Below, in pieces: positions 8,922 through 18,031 of a DNA stretch of 64,000 bases. The translations under genes were made by a program, and so were the position numbers. Positions within the stretch are counted from its first letter, which is position 1; each line of letters opens with the position of its first letter. The notes under the pieces were generated by a model. The model was given only the letters and a program-made list of their open reading frames with translations, made no database searches and was not told the origin of the DNA. Origin of the DNA: Paramoeba atlantica (taxonomy: Eukaryota; Discosea); the NCBI GenBank assembly GCA_977017575.1, contig CDRNVI010000011.1, positions 124,001 to 188,000 on the forward strand, read 5' to 3'.

Positions 8922-9236
8922 AATATAACAAGAACTCGATACCCTATATTTTCAGAGTGATATATTAATAAAACATGATATTGCTCAACGAAATCAGGCA
9001 TTGCATTATACCTTAGACGGAGAACTGCTTCGAAGCAAAATAAGATGCTTGCTTTTCACGTGAAACATTTTCTACCGACTCTTGTACGCGTCTTATCTTT
9101 TAAGTGAAGAACCGCCTCATTTGATTTTACTTTGGGAGCTTTCCTTTTCTCTGATACGTCACCCCACAAAAGTTATATTCCCACGTAACATGATCTTATA
9201 GTCTAAATCTCGTCATTCCTATTTTTTACATATGAA
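8922..9236. other. Intergenic region
   Basis: No gene seen. It contains a pyrimidine-rich stretch near 9130-9155 that may act as the splice acceptor region of the downstream bS6m gene. Confidence 0.3.
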
Positions 9237-9698
9237 ATGGTATTCTATGCATATGCCCTAGTGATGCGTTTGCGGAATCATTCCATGACATCCGACTACC
9301 TAAGGTCTCTGGGCGCCTTTATCTATAACAATGAGGGTTGCATACGTAGTTTGACGAATGAAGGCATCATGCAGCCTCTTAAGCCTTTCATTGACTCCAA
9401 TAACGAACCACAGACCTATGCGAGGTATATTACTATGCAGATAGATTTAGGAGAAGAAGCCAACAAGAAACTTAAGAAAGTGATTCAAGATCATGCTGAC
9501 ATTTTCACGTACACATGCAGAAGCCCGGAGGCGTATCACAATTTATCCAAAACAGAGACGTTTATACTAGACAACTTCGCCAAGGCAGAAGAGGAGTTAA
9601 ATTGGCCTCCGCAAGCTACTGCTGATGTTCTTGAGGTGATGGATAAAAATTGGAAGGAATTTTCACGCACCCGTTGGTCCTCGTATTTGAGAAAATAG
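9237..9698 (+). CDS. MRPS6: Mitochondrial ribosomal small-subunit protein bS6m
   Basis: A 153-residue protein matching the bacterial S6 family from its first residue: a first beta strand MVFYAYALVMRL, a helix with DYLRSLGAFIYNNEG, the conserved turn around GIMQPLKPFI, then the strand TYARYITMQIDL. The last 60 residues extend beyond bacterial S6, as is common for mitochondrial versions. It should bind 18S-like mitochondrial rRNA beside bS18m. No separate presequence is visible; targeting may be internal. The in-frame ATG at 9237 is preferred because the S6 fold begins immediately; another ATG five bases upstream is out of frame. Confidence 0.8.
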   Translation: MVFYAYALVMRLRNHSMTSDYLRSLGAFIYNNEGCIRSLTNEGIMQPLKPFIDSNNEPQTYARYITMQIDLGEEANKKLKKVIQDHADIFTYTCRSPEAYHNLSKTETFILDNFAKAEEELNWPPQATADVLEVMDKNWKEFSRTRWSSYLRK

Positions 9699-9751
9699 TT
9701 TGCCTCTCCAACGTTAAACGAAACCACTTTGTACTAGATCTTTTATCATGA

Positions 9752-10468
9752 ATGAAATGCTTTGCAAAAAGAGGGCAATTCCATTGCATAATATTTACTT
9801 GGGAATGCTCTATTTTCGTCATAGTTTTTACTTTCTGTATGCCTACTTCAATGAAGAATAATCAGGATGCTTCTTATTTTTTGGATGAAGCTAAAAGGAA
9901 CGCAGAGATTGAAACCTGGCCGGAAAATAGCACAAAGGAGATACTCACGGCGACGAAACTTCAAACTCTTCAATCGAAATTAAACATTATTACGAAACGT
10001 TATGAAGACGGAGCATGTCATACGCGCTCAAAATTTGTGATGATTACAGAATATGCAAATTCATTCATCTCTCTAGAAAACGAGTTCCTTGAGTTACTCT
10101 CTGAAATAATATTTGGTGGCTATCAAAGCTTTGTTGAGGTTCTCAGAAGATTGGAAGACAAAAAAAACAGGATTCTAGTACTGAGAGGAAAACTGAAATA
10201 TTTGATGCATTACTTTTCGTCGGCAGTTTATTCTGTTAGGCATGAAAATCTTGATAATTCACATGCTTTCGTTGACTCTTTTACTGTACTGCAACCCCTA
10301 GAAAATGCTCGGATTCGTACTCGGAATGTCATCGATCAATATGTTCTAGAAACTGAGAAAATAAGGGAGGCCTACCGCATCCGAATAAATCTGCTGAGCG
10401 AAAAGCTATACGAAAAAAGAAAGTTATTACAAAAAACTAGTTACAGCTCTGCCATACATACTATGTAG
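9752..10468 (+). CDS. Coiled-coil protein of unknown function
   Basis: A 238-residue protein that I do not recognise. The first 30 residues are hydrophobic/aromatic (CIIFTWECSIFVIVFTFC), and a second in-frame ATG at 9839 (MPTSMKNN) removes them, so the true start is uncertain. From about residue 40 onward it is helical, charged and rich in Glu, Lys, Leu and Arg, with heptad-like spacing around LEDKKNRILVLRGKLKYL and again in the last 40 residues. No catalytic motif is seen. It follows bS6m by 53 bases on the same strand. It could be a cytoskeletal or kinetochore-type coiled-coil protein, but nothing in the sequence proves that. Confidence 0.5.
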   Translation: MKCFAKRGQFHCIIFTWECSIFVIVFTFCMPTSMKNNQDASYFLDEAKRNAEIETWPENSTKEILTATKLQTLQSKLNIITKRYEDGACHTRSKFVMITEYANSFISLENEFLELLSEIIFGGYQSFVEVLRRLEDKKNRILVLRGKLKYLMHYFSSAVYSVRHENLDNSHAFVDSFTVLQPLENARIRTRNVIDQYVLETEKIREAYRIRINLLSEKLYEKRKLLQKTSYSSAIHTM

Positions 10469-10821
10469 TGTACTAAGTGTATGACTTGGAAACCAAACGT
10501 GTGTTTCCTTCGTACGGAAAATATCGGATAAAACTTACGGATACCGATAATTCAATGTCCATATTCTTTACATAGAAAAAGGATTTCAATATTAATTTTT
10601 TAGACCTGGAACGTTGAACGATACGAGGACACTTTGCGGGGATGCATGAGCTGGTTTCGCTTATTTGTACTTGCCGAAATTATTTTTACCTCACTCCTTT
10701 TACTTGCTTAAAAACAGTTGGGTGGAAGCGAACGAAAATCTGCCTAAAAACGTCGTTTCCCAAAAAGAAAACTACTTTTCCCAAAAGGTGGTGACAGTAC
10801 CTTTTCATATTTACAGCCCAG

Positions 10822-10939
10822 CTTTTTACTATTTAGCTATAGTTTTTATAAAAATTGCGCGGGTTGTTCACAACCTCTGCCTTTTTACTATTTAGCTATA
10901 GTTTTTATAAAAATTGCGCGGGTTGTTTACAACCTCTGC
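10822..10939 (+). repeat. Tandem duplication of a 59-bp unit
   Basis: Two copies of a 59-bp sequence lie head to tail (10822-10880 and 10881-10939). They differ at one base (TTCAC versus TTTAC near the end of the unit). Each begins CTTTTTACTATTTAGC. No coding function is apparent; this looks like a recent local duplication. Confidence 0.85.
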
Positions 10940-11056
10940 CTCTCCCTTCTTTATGGTGTCCGGGGTAGGGTGGATCTAGCAGGGTGAGAAAAGGTGGTCC
11001 AACCCCCCTTCTATCCTCGATTTGGGCACAAATCACGGTGCTTATAAACGTAGGTC

Positions 11057-11132
11057 CCGGGAATCGAACCCAGGTAGTCCAGTTGGTAAGACCTGCCTTT
11101 CATAATCTGGTGGTCGCAGGTTCGATTCCCGG
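11057..11132 (+). other. tRNA-derived relic with intact A/B boxes and inverted T-arm
   Basis: Bases 11074-11132 look like a decayed tRNA. TAGTCCAGTTGG fits an internal A box and GGTTCGATTCC is a perfect B box, with TTCATAA resembling an anticodon loop with CAT. The anticodon and T stems contain mismatches, so a functional tRNA is unlikely. Immediately upstream, CCGGGAATCGAACC (11057-11070) is the exact reverse complement of GGTTCGATTCCCGG (11119-11132), as if the T-arm of a second, oppositely oriented tRNA were fused on. It may be a tRNA-derived short element or the remains of a tRNA pair. A near-repeat, TACGCGGCGTCGTTAGT and TACGCGGCGCCATTAGT, follows at about 11152 and 11224. Confidence 0.4.
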
Positions 11133-11139
11133 CGGTGAT

Positions 11140-11657
11140 ATTTTCAGCAGTACGCGGCGTCGTTAGTCTTTGTGAAGCCGAAGGGGGGGTATGGCGAGGG
11201 CCCGCGTGAGCAGGCCTGAGCCATACGCGGCGCCATTAGTGGGAAGCAATTTGCGAAGAAAAAATTCCTGTACCCGCTTAATATTTCTACCAGGAATATT
11301 ACCCTGGACAGCGGTTTAATAGTATTTTAATAGCTAGGGAGGAGGAAAGGAAAAGGGCTCGATGGAGAACCTGGGATCTGCGATATTTGTGATCTGCGAG
11401 ACCGTAGAGGAAGTCGTCGGCGCAAGGCACAAAGCAGAAGGCTGATCCTTCTGCCTTTTTAGTTTAGGTTGGGGGGCACAGCAAAAATAACTTATTTTTT
11501 TATCTAGTATTTAACCGGTGCGTCTAACCACAGCATTCAACCTTTGATGACTGTTTGGATTTTCACCATCGGAAGATGCATACATCTGTATGTATGATTT
11601 ATCCATGTACATGTATGTATACACGTACGTGTATGTACGTGTACATATGTACACGTG
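11140..11657. other. Gene-free stretch before the Tc1-like element
   Basis: No gene seen. It holds a GC-rich part (11150-11240) with short direct repeats, then sequence of mixed composition. Close to the transposon there is an alternating purine-pyrimidine tract rich in GTAC/ATGT (about 11600-11658), a plausible TA-rich target zone. Confidence 0.3.
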
Positions 11658-11659
11658 TA

Positions 11660-11765
11660 CAGGGGTGCGGGTCTAAAGGTGGGGGGGGTCTAAAATTCGT
11701 AAAAGTTGTCCAATTTTGGAAAATAATAGCGCATTGGATAGCTCTCACAGAGTTGTATGTTTTAA
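11660..11765 (+). repeat. Left terminal inverted repeat of the Tc1-like element
   Basis: About 106 bp, matching the reverse complement of 13094-13200 with only a few differences. It starts CAGGGGTGCGGG, then has the G-run and the TCTAAAATT block shared with the other two family members in the window. Confidence 0.85.
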
Positions 11766-11856
11766 GCGCATTAAAATCCTGTGATTTTAACGTACATATT
11801 TTTTGATACCACATTTCGCTTTTTTCCCTCGCAGGAATTACATTTTTTACTAGAAA

Positions 11857-12978
11857 ATGCCCCAAAAGCGCGCTCGCTCGAGGACTTCCCGTGGAGTACT
11901 GAGCGATAGATCGTATTCTTCCCCCGCCCCCGTCAAAGAGAGTCACCGCATGCTTTTGGTGGCGGAATACGAGCGCACAGGATCGTACTCCGCTACGGCG
12001 CAGCACTTTGGTGTTCATGAGAACACTGTAAAACGTTGGGTTGAACGTTTTACCCTTACGGGTGACGTGTTAACGGCATCCCGAGAGCGTGTCTCGACGG
12101 TGGTTACCCCTGCGTTCCTGGATGTGGCTCTCAAGCTTGTCGACGAGGGGTATCGCGACCTTGTTTACGGCGTAGAGAGCTGGAGCGATCTTCTGCGAGA
12201 AATCCGTAGCCAAGGATTCACCTGCAGTCGACGGACCCTAGTCGACACATTGAAGAAGCAAGGCGTTGTGCTCCGCACTCTTCGGCGACGACCATCACTC
12301 ACACTCGAACACAAGGCGAAACGGTTGCAATTTTGTAAGGCGATGCTCGAGAAGAGCGACGCTCAATTCCTTCATTTTGTTTATTGTGACTAAAAGAAGT
12401 TTACTTGCGGTCGTGGGCGTTCCGGGCGAACTTACCTTTGTCGGAGGACGGACCCCCATAAGGAACAACGAGGCGAGCTAGAATCATGGTACGGCGGAAA
12501 TGGGATTATGGTTTGGATGGGTGTGAGCCTCAAACACGGCTTCCATCTCCACATTTTCCCTCCTCGAAATTCAGAAGGCCAGAAACTCACCGTTACGGGT
12601 GAAATTTTTGATCAGGCTATGAAAAAGCCACGGGGCTTTCTTCAATATTTAAAGCGACATCCAGCGGCCACGATTGCCATGGACAATTGCCCGGCCCACA
12701 ACAAGGCGCGTGCCACGTTCCGTGATACAGGAATTTCCGTTCTCCCCTGGCCTGCAAAATCTCCAGACCTGAATCCGATCGAAAATTTGTGGTCTGTGAT
12801 GGACACAGACAAAAATCTTCTTCGACCCCGAAATCGACAGCAACTGGAAGCCGCCATTGAGGGGTCTTTCCTTAAATTGAAACAGACCCACTCTGCAACG
12901 GTTCAGAAAACGTTGAAGAGTTTCAGGAAGCGTTGTGAAATTGTTATTAGTCGGAACGGGGGGCACTGTGGTTACTAA
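11857..12978 (+). pseudogene. Tc1-like transposase, interrupted by one in-frame stop
   Basis: The frame runs from ATG at 11857 to the stop at 12976-12978, about 373 codons, with one internal TAA at 12391-12393. N-terminal helix-turn-helix: residues 40-62, including TAQHFGVHENTVKRWVERF. The first catalytic Asp is the last residue before the stop (VYCD). The internal stop sits where relatives of this superfamily have Glu (DE), and TAA differs from GAA by one base, so a recent point mutation is the simplest reading. After it the frame continues without a shift: second Asp in AMDNCPAH (codon 12682-12684) and the last acidic residue in SPDLNPIENLW. There are 32 residues between the second Asp and that Glu, against 34 in classical Tc1. 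The element is on the host coding strand. Confidence 0.85.
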
Positions 12979-13093
12979 TTGTCTTTTGCAATCCAAATTA
13001 CAGAAATTATTGACATCACTAAAGTATTGCAATATGTGTTTTTGACCCTTACATGAAAGGGGGGTACCCCCCAAACCCCGGATGCTACCTATC

Positions 13094-13200
13094 CTAAAAC
13101 ATACCACTCTGTGAGAGCTATCCAATGCGCTATTATTTTCCAAAATTGGACAATTTTTACGAATTTTAGACCCCCCCCCACCTTTAGATTCGCACCCATG
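13094..13200 (-). repeat. Right terminal inverted repeat of the Tc1-like element
   Basis: The inverted partner of 11660-11765, ending in CGCACCCATG and followed directly by the TA at 13201-13202. Confidence 0.85.
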
Positions 13201-13510
13201 TATATACATCTACGTATGCAAATCTTCTATGAACGCTATACGTTCTTCCGAAATGTTCTTAGAAAGCTTATGTTTGTTTACCGGGTACTCGAAGGCATCA
13301 AAATATGGATATTATGATATCTTTAATGGGTTAAATTTTAATAGAGGGGCCCAGAAGCGCGCGTTTTTCCACTTTTTTTGTAATTCAATATTTCTCAAAA
13401 CATTTCACTCTAAATTATTAACCTCTATAAAATTATTCTATAAGATTATCTCTTTACTTCACTTCATTCAAGTACTTCTTCTTTTCTAATGTAATGTGTT
13501 TCAAATAAGA

Positions 13511-15445
13511 ATGCGTTTCCTTTTTCCGGTGCTCTATGGAATCGTTTGCGTAGCATCTCTCCCCTCCTCGGGTTCTAATCTCCCTTTGTATATCAAGTCT
13601 GGTATGGTGATTCAGAACCGTATGATGCAATGTCACTTTCACTCGAAGAGCATAAGAACTTTGCCGTCATTGCTTCATTATACAAGTATTCCTGTCGTTC
13701 ATGCTAAAACTGATCGCGATCGTTCAAGTAATTTCAATTCAAAGATGGAGGCTGACGTATCTAGCATCGAAGATACATTTTTTTACCGTATTCTTTATTT
13801 TACGAGGCAGTTTGTCAGATTCTTGTGGAGTTGTTTGGAATACAGTGTTAGAATGTTATTTCCCTACTCTGAACATTCCCCGGAGAGACCTCAAACGCGT
13901 CCTTCGTCACAAAATTTGAAGCATTTTCAAATGGAACGCTTGGACGACGAGTTGAATGATAACAAGATTCGAAATAAACGCGCTCATTTGCACAGCAAAA
14001 AGAATATGGATATGGATTCACCAAAGATTCAGTGTTCACCCCATCCGGAGCTTTCAGATGCTCAGCTTGATGCACTGTGTGGAATGGACGGGGAGGACGC
14101 TGAGTTATGGAGGACTATGATCTCAGCCGTATATGAACACGTACATACCGTTAATGTTGAGAACGTTTCAAGCAACTCCGAAAATAAGAATGTGCAACTT
14201 TTACGAAGTCGGGAACTATTAGAAAGCGAGGAAGAAATTAAGGAGGTAGCCCTCGAAAAGCCCACATTGCTCTCGCGAATCTGGCAACGCATCACATACT
14301 TGGCACAGTGTCTACTACATTTTTTTGGTTGCTGGGAATCATCGAATGTCTTTGCAGCACCCGCTTTGCCATCCCCGTTGAGAGAACTGAATCCTGATAG
14401 AGAAATAGCCGCTCCACCTGTAAATCCAAAAAGAGGATCTGACATCTACAACACGAAAAATCGTCCTGATAAATTCTTAACGAAATCTGAGAAGAAATGT
14501 CATCAATCAGCCAGCTGTGACGGAAAGGAAAGTCTTGCTAATCACAAAATAGCACATAAACCCGGATCTCTCCTTTACGAAGAGCTGCCCAAGGCAGACA
14601 CACAACCGCATTCGAAATCCTTACTTTCCGAGCTTTTCAAAGTCGGCGCTGAGCTTGCGTCGGAAGAACTTCAGCAAAAGGTTGAAGATGGAGTAGACTC
14701 GCGGAATCGTCCAGTAATCACTCCCCCGATTAGCGAAAGTGACGATGAGTCTATTTGGTATACTATAGGAGATACTATAATTGAAGGTCTCGGAGACTTC
14801 CATTCCTCCTCCAGACTAGATCTACGCAGAAACGAAACCTTTGATCCTCAACATGAACGTAGAACACCGAATTCTTCTTTTGAGAGTTTGGAACGACACA
14901 CGGTTTCTGACGTGTTAAGTCGAAGCTCCGGGGCCCATTCCTCATCTAGACGGCTATTGTCTCCAGAACCGCGTCTTTCTAGCAGCTCGCCGATTACGTA
15001 TAATGAGCAGTTCGATGTTGAAGAAGAAACTCATGATGTCGCACCCTCTCGAGCCGGCATCGCTACACCGTATTCTGCTAACATGTCGGAGCATCGTTCT
15101 TCTGTAACACGTCGCCTACTGAGTTCCGCCAGAGGATATGTCTCGAATTTTAAAACCTACATGTCACCTGCACGAAGGCCATCCCCACCTCAGGTACCCC
15201 GCATGTGCGCTAAGCACCCAATGTCGGATCAAAGGTCTGAACTTCCATTTAACAAGCCACTACATGCGGATCAAATGCCTCTATTGGTTGTGGAGGAAGA
15301 CATAATGTTTGTTCAGTGCAAACCACCCTACAACCGAGAGTGTCGCACTCTTGATGATGTCGGGGAGAGGCTTCCCTACCCTGTTTGCATTGCTGATTCC
15401 GATATGCATACCGGGTGGCTGGAGTGTGTACCTTGCCCTAGTTAA
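13511..15445 (+). CDS. Large Ser-rich protein with N-terminal signal/anchor, unknown
   Basis: I do not recognise this 644-residue protein. The ATG at 13511 opens directly on a hydrophobic stretch (MRFLFPVLYGIVCVASL) that looks like a signal peptide or anchor; a GTG five codons upstream is in frame but less likely. Two aromatic hydrophobic segments follow: residues about 88-117 (YRILYFTRQFVRFLWS) and about 256-278 (IWQRITYLAQCLLHFFGCW), either of which may be membrane or amphipathic helices. The remaining sequence is polar, Ser/Arg/Glu/Pro-rich and probably disordered, with SSSR and SPEPRL patches. No enzyme motif is seen. It starts about 300 bases after the Tc1-like element, which evidently did not disrupt it. 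Confidence 0.55.
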   Translation: MRFLFPVLYGIVCVASLPSSGSNLPLYIKSGMVIQNRMMQCHFHSKSIRTLPSLLHYTSIPVVHAKTDRDRSSNFNSKMEADVSSIEDTFFYRILYFTRQFVRFLWSCLEYSVRMLFPYSEHSPERPQTRPSSQNLKHFQMERLDDELNDNKIRNKRAHLHSKKNMDMDSPKIQCSPHPELSDAQLDALCGMDGEDAELWRTMISAVYEHVHTVNVENVSSNSENKNVQLLRSRELLESEEEIKEVALEKPTLLSRIWQRITYLAQCLLHFFGCWESSNVFAAPALPSPLRELNPDREIAAPPVNPKRGSDIYNTKNRPDKFLTKSEKKCHQSASCDGKESLANHKIAHKPGSLLYEELPKADTQPHSKSLLSELFKVGAELASEELQQKVEDGVDSRNRPVITPPISESDDESIWYTIGDTIIEGLGDFHSSSRLDLRRNETFDPQHERRTPNSSFESLERHTVSDVLSRSSGAHSSSRRLLSPEPRLSSSSPITYNEQFDVEEETHDVAPSRAGIATPYSANMSEHRSSVTRRLLSSARGYVSNFKTYMSPARRPSPPQVPRMCAKHPMSDQRSELPFNKPLHADQMPLLVVEEDIMFVQCKPPYNRECRTLDDVGERLPYPVCIADSDMHTGWLECVPCPS

Positions 15446-16042
15446 TGATCAATAGATTTTTCTGCAAATTCACATTGTTCAACTTCTTGGATATAGTTTT
15501 TACGGGCGAGCCAACCTTCCGAGCCAAATCTCTGTTACTTGGGGCCGAATCTCTGGTACACCGGATATACGGCATGTGTGTGTGTGTACTGTACTTTCGC
15601 GTCTTCGAATTCGTGCATTTGATACAAATACAATTTCATTTCTTCAAGTGCCAGTTTTATAACTGGCTCGATGCGAGTTGCGGTTATTCCGTTCGCTAGT
15701 TGCGGTTGTTCCATTCAAAAGTGCTGCTCATTAAATATGTGAATCATTGTATGCCATAGGACTTTGTCTCTGGTCCCGGTAAGACTCTGGTAATCTTTCA
15801 GTTTTCGATGCCGGAGGAACTCGATAAATTTATCATGAGGTTGTACTTATCATCATCTCATAGAAGAAGTTTCAACTGATAAAGAACAGCTAATCCTAAA
15901 TATGGCGCAATCAACTAAAATAATATATCACGTTCTACAGCAACACGTTTTACGTGTTTTCGTTAGCACTTTTTCTTTCCCGCAAACTAACTTAACTCCA
16001 TTTCTCGTGTTCCATTTTACTCACCTACTCTCTTCGCCCACA
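15446..16042. other. Intergenic region with the acceptor of the cyclophilin gene
   Basis: No gene is supported. An ATG at 15902 is in frame with cyclophilin, but the sequence it would add is AT-rich and hydrophobic without family similarity. A T-rich stretch ending TTTTCGTTAG at about 15966-15975 may be the splice acceptor, which would exclude that upstream ATG from the mRNA. Pyrimidine-rich sequence continues up to 16040. Confidence 0.35.
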
Positions 16043-16639
16043 ATGTTTCCCTCCCTCCTACGCCGTGCCGCGTTTCACCCGGTGTCCCCAAGCAACCCGA
16101 AAGTGTTTATGGACATTGCAATCAACAACACTCACTGCGGTCGACTTACCTTTGAGCTGTTTGCGGATGTCGTCCCTAAGACCGCTGAGAATTTCCGCTC
16201 ACTGTGCACCGGGGAGAAAGGCATGGGGAAGACGGGGAAGATGCTGCACTACAAAGGCTCGAGCTTTCACCGTGTGATTCCCCAGTTTATGTGCCAAGGC
16301 GGGGACTTTACCGCAGGGAACGGCACCGGGGGTGAGTCCATTTATGGGCAAAAGTTCGAAGATGAGTCGTTCAGCGGGAAGGCCGGGAGACACTTTGGCT
16401 CCGGCACGCTCTCGATGGCGAATGCCGGGCCCAACACCAACGGGTCGCAGTTTTTTATCTGCACCGCCCCGACGAGCTGGCTGGACCGCAAACATGTTGT
16501 GTTTGGCCAGCTCCTGAAAGGGGATGAGGTGCTGAAAAAGATGGAGTCGATGGGTACGCAGTCTGGGGCGACCAAGGGGAGTGTGGTCATTCGCGATTGC
16601 GGAGAAGTCAAGGAGGAGGTGGAGGAGAAGACAGCGTAG
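16043..16639 (+). CDS. Cyclophilin-type peptidyl-prolyl isomerase, probably mitochondrial
   Basis: A 198-residue protein. Residues 1-21 ([20 protein letters not shown]) look like a short mitochondrial presequence, and the cyclophilin domain fills the rest. Catalytic and cyclosporin-binding features are intact: [15 protein letters not shown], the NGTGG loop, [16 protein letters not shown], and the Trp of [12 protein letters not shown]. It is therefore likely an active cis-trans prolyl isomerase of the cyclophilin A/D kind. The ATG at 16043 is chosen because the domain starts soon after and because possible acceptor AGs lie between it and an upstream in-frame ATG. The last dozen residues are Glu/Lys-rich (EEVEEK). 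The coding DNA is clearly more GC-rich than the flanks. Confidence 0.9.
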   Translation: MFPSLLRRAAFHPVSPSNPKVFMDIAINNTHCGRLTFELFADVVPKTAENFRSLCTGEKGMGKTGKMLHYKGSSFHRVIPQFMCQGGDFTAGNGTGGESIYGQKFEDESFSGKAGRHFGSGTLSMANAGPNTNGSQFFICTAPTSWLDRKHVVFGQLLKGDEVLKKMESMGTQSGATKGSVVIRDCGEVKEEVEEKTA

Positions 16640-17107
16640 GAACAACGCGAGGATAACCTGGGGTTGTGGGGAAATAAGGACACTTATGTTTGTAGTACGC
16701 AGTAGGGTCATGAAATGTAAGAAGCGCCAAACAGGACTAAGGAAAATAGTATGAACTTGATTTGCTATTTGTTTTTACTTGTCGTAGAACAAGAGATCGA
16801 ATGTTTGAAAGGCTTTAGTAAGATGAAGAATGCACATTGTGGTCACTAAAACGAATTTTACAAACCGGAATGATAATAAATTTGTTATCTTTGACACTAA
16901 GCTATGTTTCATGGTTTTGTTATATTTTTGGGAGCACTAGAACATGTGGTTTTAGCTTGTTTGATAAATGCTGACTTGTCATGTTCATGATTGTGCTTGC
17001 TAAGCATTTGCTAGCATAAATTGTTTATACCTGATGAACTACACCATCGCACGGGTAAGTTTTAGTTTTATTCGCTTACATTACTTCTACACTACTACGA
17101 TTCAGTA
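16640..17107. other. Intergenic region
   Basis: No gene seen. AT-rich, with a pyrimidine-containing stretch just before the next ATG (about 17063-17100). Confidence 0.3.
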
Positions 17108-17641
17108 ATGCAGTCGGAGATTTTTCGGCGAAGCTTTGCCACCAACCGCTTACGAGTTCACTCCCACCTTATTTCTCAGATGTACACTTTTTCAAGTCGT
17201 GGTAAATCTAGCACCAGTAAAGTAAAAGCAGATTCTGTGATGAAAGTTGCATCAGGTTTGAGCTCTCCTTCACGCTTTGATGAAGAGAAGTTTTTGAGCA
17301 CAATAGTTCGCCCCTATTTAGAATCTATGTGTCGATGGGGTGAGGAAATGAAGATAAAGAAACGGGTATCTAAGAAGTCGAAGTTGTCCCCGAAGGCGAC
17401 AGAGCGGGATACCGATTTACATTATGAGCACGGAGTTCCTCTCGATGCCAGAGGGTTTCCCTCCTTTGTTCTTGGTCGCTTTGAGCGTACTGCCACGCAT
17501 CTGCGTATGGATATGCGACAACCTCATCGTATATTAGGGGTTCTTGCTGCTCATTGGCGAGCACTCCCTCTTGATGTTCGTGAACAAATGGGAATGATGA
17601 AGCACAATCGCGTAGTGAAGATGCTCAAGCGACTGCAATAA
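17108..17641 (+). CDS. Small basic protein, mitochondrial-type N-terminus, unknown
   Basis: A 177-residue protein of high positive charge. The first 35 residues (starting MQSEIFRRSFATNRLRVHS) are rich in Arg and Ser and poor in acids, like a mitochondrial presequence. A Lys-rich patch (about 79-96, IKKRVSKKSKLSPK) precedes a C-terminal block with conserved-looking GVPLDARGFPSFVLGRF and a final helix pair around HRILGVLAAHWRALPLDVRE. The latter faintly recalls helices 2 and 3 of an HMG box (small residue, Trp, Leu-Pro, acidic). That hint is too weak for a call, but a mitochondrial DNA- or RNA-binding role would fit. Confidence 0.5.
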   Translation: MQSEIFRRSFATNRLRVHSHLISQMYTFSSRGKSSTSKVKADSVMKVASGLSSPSRFDEEKFLSTIVRPYLESMCRWGEEMKIKKRVSKKSKLSPKATERDTDLHYEHGVPLDARGFPSFVLGRFERTATHLRMDMRQPHRILGVLAAHWRALPLDVREQMGMMKHNRVVKMLKRLQ

Positions 17642-18031
17642 AGATTTCTTTACTTTGACCTAAATTTGTTTTGAAACTAGAGAACGCTTTAAGTAATCTT
17701 ACTATGCGTGTATGATGCGTGTGATGGTTGTTCCGCGCTGTCTGAGTAATATAAAAAATTCTTGAATGTGAAACAAAAAATGTAAAACAATTTTTTTTAT
17801 CAAAAATGATTGCACGATTACGGAGGTATACTTTAAATTTTTGATCAATATACTAGGATTTCAACTCTCACGTACATCAACGTCATCAGAACCGCAGAAT
17901 CACATTATTTAATAACATGGGTGATACACCTATGGGTTGCCGATTTCGTATCCGAGATAGCATTATTGCAGGAGTTGTATCCACTGAAGAGCACCACAGC
18001 CCTCTATGGGCTATAGAAATGTGACTCCTTC
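17642..18031. other. Intergenic region
   Basis: No gene seen. It contains an A/T-rich part with a T run (about 17790-17800) and short frames only. Confidence 0.3.

Larger units (their letters stand above)
11660..13200 (+). mobile_element. Tc1/mariner-type DNA transposon with ~106-bp inverted repeats
   Basis: A 1541-bp element flanked by TA on both sides (11658-11659 and 13201-13202), the TA target duplication of the IS630-Tc1-mariner superfamily. Terminal inverted repeats run from 11660 to about 11765 and from about 13094 to 13200. They begin CAGGGGTGCGGG and CATGGGTGCGAA, followed by a poly-G block and GTCTAAAATTCGTAAAA, and are nearly identical. The interior carries one transposase frame with a single nonsense codon (see 11857-12978). 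Two relatives with the same terminal signature lie at 53263 and 61684. The intact repeats suggest it could still be moved if transposase were supplied. Confidence 0.9.

Noticed and set aside
15902-16042. Upstream ATG extending cyclophilin by 47 residues
   Set aside because: The added residues have no family match and the DNA is of non-coding composition; a probable acceptor AG lies between this ATG and the one at 16043.
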